Part shown: positions 58,871 through 64,000 of the stretch, one piece after another
Layout: each line of letters begins with the position of its first letter
Numbering within the stretch: position 1 is the stretch's first letter
NCBI RefSeq assembly: GCF_002163715.1
Contig: NZ_CP015698.1
Span: forward strand, 1,922,001 to 1,986,000
Length of the DNA: 64,000 nucleotides
From: Curvibacter sp. AEP1-3
GTDB lineage: Bacteria; Pseudomonadota; Gammaproteobacteria; Burkholderiales; Burkholderiaceae_C
Direction of reading: 5' to 3'
Notes under the pieces: model-generated
What the model was told of the DNA's origin: nothing
Database searches by the model: none
The model's input: the letters and a program-made list of their open reading frames with translations, nothing else
Translations under genes and position numbers: made by a program

Positions 58871-58958
58871 GGAGCAGCCGCCTCGGGCGCTTTGCTCCAT
58901 GTCCCCCGCGCTTCGCGCTCCTCCTTGACCTGCGCAAAGCGCCCAAGGCAGCTGCTCC
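58871..58958. repeat. Long imperfect inverted repeat after ybeY
   Basis: Two 25-base arms (58871-58895 and 58934-58958) pair with two mismatches around a 38-base loop. The left arm includes GGAGCAGCCGCCTCGGGCGC, the right GCAAAGCGCCCAAGGCAGCT. The loop contains a smaller CCGCGCTTCGCG hairpin. There is no T tract. It resembles the GC-rich repeat family noted at 25249 and lies between the ends of converging genes, so it may act as a terminator or mRNA 3' stabiliser. Confidence 0.6.
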
Positions 58959-58998
58959 TACGGGTTACTCGTCGCGAAGGAGAACCTGCGCACCTCTA

Positions 58999-59397
58999 TC
59001 AATCCGCGTAGCGCGCACCTGTGAACTGAGCACGCTTACGTATGCGACCGATCAGCAGCAAGCCCACAGCAGCCAGCACCACCAAGCCCACCATGCCGAA
59101 GGCCCAGATCACCCACAAGAGCGGGGCTACCCAGTCCAGCAGCGGCGTGATCCAAGGCATGACAGCGCCAAGCATTTCCACCGACCATACGATGGTTGCG
59201 CGCACTGCCTCGGCCGTGCCTGCGTCTGTCCAGAGCGCAATCCATGGTGGCAGCGGCCACTGGGCAATGGTCTGAAGCCCGCCCTGCAGGTCCACACCTT
59301 GGCCTGCCACCCAATTGGCCAAGGCCGCCGAGAGGCCGATAAAGCCGGTCCACAACAGGGCGAGGAAGACTGTTCCGATAGCGAGTGCGATTTTCAT
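58999..59397 (-). CDS. Small membrane protein, unknown function
   Basis: A 132-residue protein with an N-terminal hydrophobic segment (residues 2-24, which may be a signal anchor) and two further hydrophobic stretches (about 72-92 and 93-117, WVIWAFGMVGLVVLAAVGLLL). It ends in a basic IRKRAQFTG tail. Trp-rich; no family recognised. It stands alone between ybeY and dtd. Confidence 0.65.
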   Translation of the reverse strand: MKIALAIGTVFLALLWTGFIGLSAALANWVAGQGVDLQGGLQTIAQWPLPPWIALWTDAGTAEAVRATIVWSVEMLGAVMPWITPLLDWVAPLLWVIWAFGMVGLVVLAAVGLLLIGRIRKRAQFTGARYAD

Positions 59398-59502
59398 GCG
59401 CAAATTATCGGGACCGCGCGTGAATTCGCCGCGACATGCCGCCGCATGAGCCCTCGCTTGCAGGGGCCTTCAATGGGAGGCAACGGCCCTGACTCTTGAA
59501 TC

Positions 59503-59559
59503 TTTTCAGTCTCTAGCGCCCATGGAATATGCGCTAGCAGCTATCAAATAAGTAGCACC
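59503..59559 (-). repeat. Dispersed ~50-bp repeat, intergenic copy after dtd
   Basis: On the minus strand: TGCTACTTATTTGATAGCTG, CTAGCGCATATTCCATGGGC, GCTAGAG. It begins right at the dtd stop codon. This copy is close to the best consensus and contains a TAG and other stops in the phase used by the coding copies, as expected outside genes. Confidence 0.85.
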
Positions 59560-60023
59560 TAGACAGCAGACGCCACCCGCATCGGAATCGTCACCGGCCC
59601 GTCATTGACCAGCTCCACCTGCATGTCCGCCGCAAAGATTCCGGTCTGCACAATGGGGTGCACTGTGCGGGCTTGGGCCACAAAGTAGTCGTACAAACGC
59701 CGCCCCTCATCGGGCGCGGCAGCCGCTTTGAAGCTAGGCCTGTTACCGCCGGAGGTGTCTGCGGCTAGGGTGAACTGGCTCACGATGAGCAGGCCGCCGT
59801 GCTGGCCCGCGCCATCCAAATCTTGCACGCTGCGGTTCATCTTGCCGTCAGCATCGCTAAAGATGCGCAGCTTGAGCAGCTTGGCCAGCAGCTTGTCGCC
59901 CTGGGCCTCGGTATCGCCCTGCTCGGCGCATACCAGCACCAGTAAGCCCTGGTCGATCTTGCCCACGGTGGCACCATCCACCACCACCTGCGCGCGGCGA
60001 ACGCGCTGTACCAAAGCCATCAT
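59559..60023 (-). CDS. dtd: D-aminoacyl-tRNA deacylase (DTD)
   Basis: A 154-residue enzyme that removes D-amino acids from tRNA. The N-terminal [36 protein letters not shown] (SQFTL motif) and the cross-subunit NDGPVTI (Gly-cisPro site here GPVT) are intact. Start is the first of two adjacent ATG codons. It is divergent from the sensor kinase gene at 60090. Confidence 0.95.
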   Translation of the reverse strand: MMALVQRVRRAQVVVDGATVGKIDQGLLVLVCAEQGDTEAQGDKLLAKLLKLRIFSDADGKMNRSVQDLDGAGQHGGLLIVSQFTLAADTSGGNRPSFKAAAAPDEGRRLYDYFVAQARTVHPIVQTGIFAADMQVELVNDGPVTIPMRVASAV

Positions 60024-60089
60024 CCCGTGTACCTCTCGAAACTGTCTGCGGCCATTGTGCCGCGCACCCCTGTGCCACAATGAATCATC

Positions 60090-61562
60090 ATGTTTGCACA
60101 CCTTCAACGCCTCCGATTGTGGCTGCTGGCCTGGGCCGCGTTGTCGCTGTTGAGCGGTGTGTACATCGCGCGCGGCGAGCTGGCGCGTCAGCAGGACGTG
60201 TTCGACACCAACGCCCGCATCGTGCACCGCTTGCTCAGCCAGCAGGTAGTGCAACACGATGCCATTCTGGCCACGCTGGCGCTGCAGCATGGCGGCAACG
60301 CGGCCGACCGGCCCGAGCAACGCCTGCCCGCGCTGTATGGCCAAATTGCGGCGGCCGCCCACAGGGGCGCGAATGAAGCCTGGCCCTCGCCCGAACTTGC
60401 CAACGCGGAGGCCGAGTCCCTCCGCCTCAAGCGCGCAGTGCTGGCCGATGTCGACCTGCAAAAAGGCACTTACCAGCTGGTGCTGGCCGCGCAGCCGGAC
60501 AGCTATGCCCTCACCATTGCCCTGCGCAACATGGTGCCGTGGGCGGAATGGCCCATGAAGCCGGACACCAGCCCGGTGCAAGTGCGCCTGGACCTGGGCG
60601 CCAAGACCTACACGGTGCAAGCCGGTCGCCCCTTTGCCACGGGGGATGCGGGCTGGACCTTTGAAGCGCGCAAAGTACTAGCGGCGGAGAGCCAGCCATT
60701 TGAGGTGGTGTCCCGCCTGCATGTGCCGTGGTCGGCTCTGCCGTGGATGTATATGTTGATCAGCGCCGGCGCGATTGCACTGGCCTTGCTGCGCGGCCGG
60801 ATGCTGGTACAGCAACGCACCCAGCAACGCCGCGAGGAAGAGCGCCAGCGCGTGGGCCAACGCACACGGCTCAACACTTTGGGCGAACTGGCAGCCGGTA
60901 TGGCCCACGAAATCAACCAACCCCTCACCGCCATCCTGGCCAACACCCAGGCCGCCAGCCGTCTGCTGGATGATGCCGAGCCTGACCTGACCGCCGCCCG
61001 TAGCGCCATGCAGATGGCGGTGCAGCAAGCGCGCAGAGCGTCTGATGTGGTGGGGCGCCTGCGCCGCACAGTGGAGCGTCCGGGCAGCGCCGTAGCGGTG
61101 CAAAGCGTGGACCTGCACGCGGCCTGCCAGCACGCGCTTTACCTGCTGGAGCCCGAGCTGCAGCGCAGCCGCTGCACCCCCACCTTGACCGTGGACGGCA
61201 CCCCATTGGAAGTGCAGGCAGACCCAGTGGCGCTGGAGCAAATCATCCATAACCTGCTGACCAACGCACTGCAAGCCATGGAGCAGGTGCCGCCACAGCA
61301 GCGAGCCCTGCAACTGGTGCTCAGCCACACCGCCACCCACGGTGTGCTGCGAGTGCAAGACACCGGGCCCGGCATGCCACCGGATGCCTTGGCCAAGGTG
61401 TTTGAGCCCTTCTTTTCCACGCGTGAGGGCGGCCTCGGTCTGGGCCTGAGCCTGTGCGAATCTTTGGCGCAGGGCATGAGCGCGCACTTGAGCGCTGCCA
61501 ATCTGCCCACCCAAGGCGCCGAGTTCACCCTGCAGATGCCTCTCGCAACGCCCGCCCCATGA
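60090..61562 (+). CDS. Membrane sensor histidine kinase
   Basis: A 490-residue kinase: TM1 about 10-28, a ~200-residue periplasmic domain, TM2 about 218-236 ([18 protein letters not shown]), then a coiled coil, HisKA with [12 protein letters not shown] (His273) and HATPase (N box [11 protein letters not shown]1 VQDTGPGM, G2 [10 protein letters not shown]). The H-E-I-N-Q-P-L type is of the NtrB/FixL/DctB class. It overlaps the FixJ-type regulator gene by 4 bases (ATGA). The signal is unknown. Confidence 0.92.
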   Translation: MFAHLQRLRLWLLAWAALSLLSGVYIARGELARQQDVFDTNARIVHRLLSQQVVQHDAILATLALQHGGNAADRPEQRLPALYGQIAAAAHRGANEAWPSPELANAEAESLRLKRAVLADVDLQKGTYQLVLAAQPDSYALTIALRNMVPWAEWPMKPDTSPVQVRLDLGAKTYTVQAGRPFATGDAGWTFEARKVLAAESQPFEVVSRLHVPWSALPWMYMLISAGAIALALLRGRMLVQQRTQQRREEERQRVGQRTRLNTLGELAAGMAHEINQPLTAILANTQAASRLLDDAEPDLTAARSAMQMAVQQARRASDVVGRLRRTVERPGSAVAVQSVDLHAACQHALYLLEPELQRSRCTPTLTVDGTPLEVQADPVALEQIIHNLLTNALQAMEQVPPQQRALQLVLSHTATHGVLRVQDTGPGMPPDALAKVFEPFFSTREGGLGLGLSLCESLAQGMSAHLSAANLPTQGAEFTLQMPLATPAP

Positions 61563-62188
61563 CCGCGCCGCTTTCTCCCCTGATCCACCTGATCGACGAT
61601 GACGAGGCCGTGCGCAGCAGCCTGGCTTTGCTGATCAGCACCGTGGGCTTGCGCGTGCAGCCGTGGGCCGACCCGCAGACGTTTTTACAGTCCTTTGACC
61701 GGGAAAGCATAGGCGCCATCGTGCTCGATGTGCGCATGCCCGGCATCAGCGGGCTGACGGTGCTGGACACGCTGAAAGAACAAAAGGTGGACCAACCCGT
61801 CATCATGCTCACCGGGCACGGCACCATCGACATGTGCCGCCGGGCCTTCAAGTCCGGAGCCGCCGAGTTTCTGGAGAAGCCGGTGGACGACGAGCGCCTG
61901 CTTGAAGCGCTGCAAACCGCGGTGCGCCAGCATGTGCAGTCCCGCCAACGCAACCAGGCCGACCGCGTCACGCGCCAGCGCTATGCGCAACTGTCCGAGC
62001 GCGAGCGCGAGGTGCTGGGCCTGATCGTGTCCGGGCTGACCAACAAGGAAATCGGCCGCGCACTCAACGTGTCGCCCCGCACCATAGAAACCCACCGCGC
62101 CAACCTGTTCGCCAAGCTGGAGATTGACGCGCTGGCCAAGCTGGTGCGCCAGTACGCCGCACTGGTGGACGAAGACACCGCCGCTTAA
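61559..62188 (+). CDS. FixJ/LuxR-family response regulator
   Basis: A 209-residue regulator: receiver with HLIDDDEAVRSS and phospho-acceptor Asp in AIVLDVRMPG (about 59), Lys in EFLEKPVDDE, then a LuxR-type HTH (LSEREREVLGLIVSGLTNKE, IGRALNVSPRTIETHRANL). Coupled to the kinase. Two CGTA-N4-TACG palindromes lie immediately downstream, in front of the next gene, and are natural candidate sites for this protein. Confidence 0.93.
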   Translation: MTAPLSPLIHLIDDDEAVRSSLALLISTVGLRVQPWADPQTFLQSFDRESIGAIVLDVRMPGISGLTVLDTLKEQKVDQPVIMLTGHGTIDMCRRAFKSGAAEFLEKPVDDERLLEALQTAVRQHVQSRQRNQADRVTRQRYAQLSEREREVLGLIVSGLTNKEIGRALNVSPRTIETHRANLFAKLEIDALAKLVRQYAALVDEDTAA

Positions 62189-62202
62189 AGCTCTGGGCGC
62201 TC

Positions 62203-62236
62203 CGTAGTTGTACGGAGGAGCGGGCGTAGCGGTACG
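62203..62236. promoter_or_regulatory. Two tandem CGTA-N4-TACG palindromes
   Basis: CGTAGTTGTACG at 62203-62214 and CGTAGCGGTACG at 62225-62236, with centres 22 bases (two helical turns) apart, lie 83 bases upstream of the GlcG-like gene. Spacing on one DNA face suggests cooperative binding by a dimeric regulator, most simply the FixJ-type protein encoded just before. Confidence 0.6.
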
Positions 62237-62318
62237 CATGGGCAAATCGCCCCCGGATTTTTACATTACCTGCACGGTTGATCGAACCGCTTGTACCCCT
62301 CAATATCCGGAGCATTCC

Positions 62319-62807
62319 ATGCGTACTTCCCACCTCCTCGCTTTGATTCTTTCCACCGTTGCTGGCGCAGCCAGTGCGCAAGCCGTGCGCACCGAGCGCA
62401 ACATGTCGCTGGAACTGGCCAACCAGATTGCCACCGCTACCGTGGCCGCCTGCTCCGCCAACGGCTATGCCGTGACCGCCACCGTGGTGGACCGCGCCGG
62501 CAGCGTGCGCGCTGTGCAACGTGCGGACAACGCCGGCCCCCACACTCTGGCCGCCAGCCAGGAAAAAGCCTTTACCTCGGCGTCCGCCAAAAACACCACC
62601 CTGGCCATGATGGAAGGCGCCCAAAAGAACCCGGCCGCGGCCAACTTGGTATACATCCCCGGTTTCTTGCTGGTGGGTGGCGGTGTGCCGGTCAAGGTGG
62701 GCAACGAAGTCATCGGTGCGGTCGGTGTAGGCGGCGCACCCGGCGGCCACCTGGATGAGCAATGCGCCATGACCGCGCTGGACAAAGTGAAGGATTCTTT
62801 GAAGTAA
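62319..62807 (+). CDS. GlcG/HbpS-family secreted protein
   Basis: A 162-residue protein with a signal peptide (MRTSHLLALILSTVAGAASA, cleavage near 20). The mature part is a Haem_degrading/GlcG domain (MSLELANQIATATVAACSANGY, VVDRAGSVRAVQRADNA, AGPHTLAASQEKAFTS, GAVGVGGAPGGHLDEQCA). Family members bind haem or act beside alcohol or glycolate dehydrogenases; the role here is open. It may be the regulated target of the two-component pair just upstream. Confidence 0.85.
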   Translation: MRTSHLLALILSTVAGAASAQAVRTERNMSLELANQIATATVAACSANGYAVTATVVDRAGSVRAVQRADNAGPHTLAASQEKAFTSASAKNTTLAMMEGAQKNPAAANLVYIPGFLLVGGGVPVKVGNEVIGAVGVGGAPGGHLDEQCAMTALDKVKDSLK

Positions 62808-62810
62808 ATG

Positions 62811-62862
62811 GGCCTTTAACGCTCGTGGATATTGCGCAAACTGCTCCTGTTTTTATAGCATT
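62811..62862 (-). repeat. Dispersed ~50-bp repeat, intergenic copy before the ankyrin gene
   Basis: On the minus strand: TGCTATAAAAACAGGAGCAG, TTTGCGCAATATCCACGAGC, GTTAAAGGCC. It is more diverged than the copies at 59503 and 53259, but keeps TGCTAT, GGAGC, TGCGCA, TCCA and GGCC in order. Confidence 0.7.
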
Positions 62863-62878
62863 TAAAAGATAAAGCACC

Positions 62879-63583
62879 ATGTCAACCCCCGGTAGCACCC
62901 GGCTTGTCCGGACCCTTCGATTCGCCCTGCTACTGGCGGGTATGGCATGGCTGCCGCTATCTCAGGCGCAGGTAGCGCCCACGGCCGCCGAGACAGCGGC
63001 CTACCGCGGCCTGCACGCGGCGTCGGCGCGGGGCGATATGGCCACACTCACGCAGCTGCTGAGCGCCAAAGCCGACATCAACCAACGCGATGCCTATGGC
63101 CGCACGCCCTTGCATGTGGCCACCTTTGCCAAACAGCGCGCGGCGGTGCGCGCCTTGATTCAAGCGGGCGCTGACACCGGCGCTTTGGAAAATGACCGGT
63201 ACGACGCTGTCACCATCGCCGCAGTGGCCGATGACGAGGAAACCTTGCGCACCCTGCTGGGCCTGGGCGCCAGCGCCAAGCTGGTGACCAGCCGCTACGA
63301 CGGCACGGCGTTGATTGCGGCCGCTCACCTGGGCCACGACGGCGTGGTGCGCCAGCTGATTGCCGCCGGCGCCCCGCTGGACCATGTAAACAACCTGCAC
63401 TGGACCGCGACCATTGAATCCATCGTGCTGGGCAACGGAGGCGCCCGCCACCAAGCCACACTGAGGGCCTTGGTGGAAGCAGGCGCTAACTTGCAACTCA
63501 CGGACCGCCACGGCAAGACGCCGCTTGATCTGGCGCGCAGTTATGGCTACGCAGAGATGGTGCGTTTGCTGGAGAAGCGCTAG
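62879..63583 (+). CDS. Secreted ankyrin-repeat protein
   Basis: A 234-residue protein with a signal sequence (hydrophobic 14-30, cleavage near SQAQ) and about five ankyrin repeats: ASARGDMATLTQLLSAKADI, DAYGRTPLHVATFAKQRAAV, YDAVTIAAVADDEETLRTLL, YDGTALIAAAHLGHDGVVRQ and DRHGKTPLDLARSYGYAEMV. Periplasmic ankyrin proteins can bind or protect partner enzymes (e.g. catalase-associated AnkB); no partner is evident. It converges with tyrS. Confidence 0.88.
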   Translation: MSTPGSTRLVRTLRFALLLAGMAWLPLSQAQVAPTAAETAAYRGLHAASARGDMATLTQLLSAKADINQRDAYGRTPLHVATFAKQRAAVRALIQAGADTGALENDRYDAVTIAAVADDEETLRTLLGLGASAKLVTSRYDGTALIAAAHLGHDGVVRQLIAAGAPLDHVNNLHWTATIESIVLGNGGARHQATLRALVEAGANLQLTDRHGKTPLDLARSYGYAEMVRLLEKR

Positions 63584-63591
63584 GCCCGGAC

Positions 63592-64000
63592 TCAGGCCAG
63601 GGTCACGCGGGCAAACTTGCGCTTGCCCACTTGCAGCACGTAGGTACCCGCGCCGAGCTTCAAGCCCTTGTCGCTCACCACATTGCTGTCCACTCGCACA
63701 CCGCCACCGTCAATCAGGCGGTTGCCCTCCCCGCTGGAGGCGGCCAGGTTCGCAGACTTCAACAGCGCGGCAATACCCACCGCTGCGCCACCCTCGCCCA
63801 GTGACAAGGTAATTTCGTCGATCTGGTCCGGGATACCGCCCTTGCTGCGGTTGATGAAGTCCTGCTCTGCCGCATCGGCCGCAGCAGCACTATGGAAGCG
63901 CGCTGTGATTTCTTTGGCAAGCGCCACCTTGGCATCTTTGGGGTTGCGCCCGCCTTCCACCTCGGCCTTGAGCGCTGCAATCTCCGCCTCGCTCTTGAAG
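63592..64000 (-). CDS. tyrS: Tyrosyl-tRNA synthetase, C-terminal part (5' end beyond window)
   Basis: The last ~136 codons of a class I synthetase. The frame is open to the window edge. NPKDAKVALAKEITARFH is the typical linker of TyrS. The C-terminal S4-type RNA-binding domain follows (GGVRVDSNVVSDKGLKLGAGTYVLQVGKRKFARV). The catalytic HIGH/KMSKS domain is outside the window. It charges tRNA-Tyr. Confidence 0.92.
   Translation of the reverse strand, partial: FKSEAEIAALKAEVEGGRNPKDAKVALAKEITARFHSAAAADAAEQDFINRSKGGIPDQIDEITLSLGEGGAAVGIAALLKSANLAASSGEGNRLIDGGGVRVDSNVVSDKGLKLGAGTYVLQVGKRKFARVTLA

Noticed and set aside
59559..60620. Extended minus-strand frame reading dtd as a 353-residue protein
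   Set aside because: DTD starts at 60023 with its usual N-terminus; the extension is antisense to the kinase gene.

Overview
The window looks like a single chromosomal segment of a GC-rich betaproteobacterium, most likely Comamonadaceae (Rhodoferax/Albidiferax-like). The basis is overall gene content and style (FbpABC, SulP, DUF4148, DUF6279, MidA, tandem FolB next to ttcA, TTG-started PhoH) and a short dispersed repeat that I associate, from memory, with that family. It is almost entirely coding, with about 62 protein genes. I see no rRNA, tRNA, CRISPR array, insertion sequence or prophage. Both ends cut genes: gspD at the left and tyrS at the right.

Layout. 0-8.7 kb: type II secretion genes gspD, gspE and gspF. 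Between gspE and gspF lie a LysR regulator, a divergent secreted DUF4148 repeat protein, and a secreted lipase with its dedicated foldase, a likely T2SS cargo. An SPFH lipoprotein and a 5'-nucleotidase follow. 8.7-17.8 kb: an SbmA/YddA-type ABC exporter, queC, a chemoreceptor, a DUF4139 protein, a SulP anion transporter and mobB. 17.8-24 kb: both amino-sugar enzymes (glmS, glmU), an Lrp/AsnC regulator, a histidine kinase, and a second LysR/secreted-peptide module that is a clear relative of the one at 1.9-3.5 kb. 24-35 kb: a DUF6279 lipoprotein, a TfoX-N protein, a folate cyclo-ligase, a lytic transglycosylase, a probable solute-binding-protein/diguanylate-cyclase pair, a GST, cca, and a TctD/TctE-like two-component system. 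A short, less GC-rich patch with a Rap1a/Tai-like secreted protein ends this part.

35.5-42.6 kb: a glucose-type ABC transporter with two tandem solute-binding proteins, a ROK glucokinase and a phosphomannose-isomerase-type cupin, forming a sugar uptake and phosphorylation locus. 42.7-46.4 kb: an FbpABC ferric iron transporter behind a probable Fur box. 46.5-54 kb: midA, folM-folB-folB, ttcA, a DUF4136 lipoprotein, a histidine phosphatase, and a fusion of a sterol-desaturase/alkylglycerol-monooxygenase-like domain to a YhhN (lysoplasmalogenase) domain. 53.8-64 kb: ruvB, alpha-carbonic anhydrase, a DUF1161 protein, ruvA, phoH, ybeY, dtd, a sensor kinase/FixJ-type regulator pair followed by a GlcG-like secreted protein with two CGTA-N4-TACG palindromes in front, an ankyrin protein, and the end of tyrS.

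The strongest unusual signals are three. First, a roughly 50-bp dispersed repeat occurs at least seven times. Five copies lie inside genes (gspF, cca twice, the glucokinase gene, the YhhN fusion), always in the same orientation and the same reading phase, encoding a variant of A-A-C/R-A. Second, two paralogous divergent LysR/secreted-peptide modules keep an almost identical intergenic element at nearly identical distances from both start codons. Third, a probable ether-lipid catabolic fusion enzyme sits a few kilobases from a pterin-cofactor gene set (folM-folB-folB).
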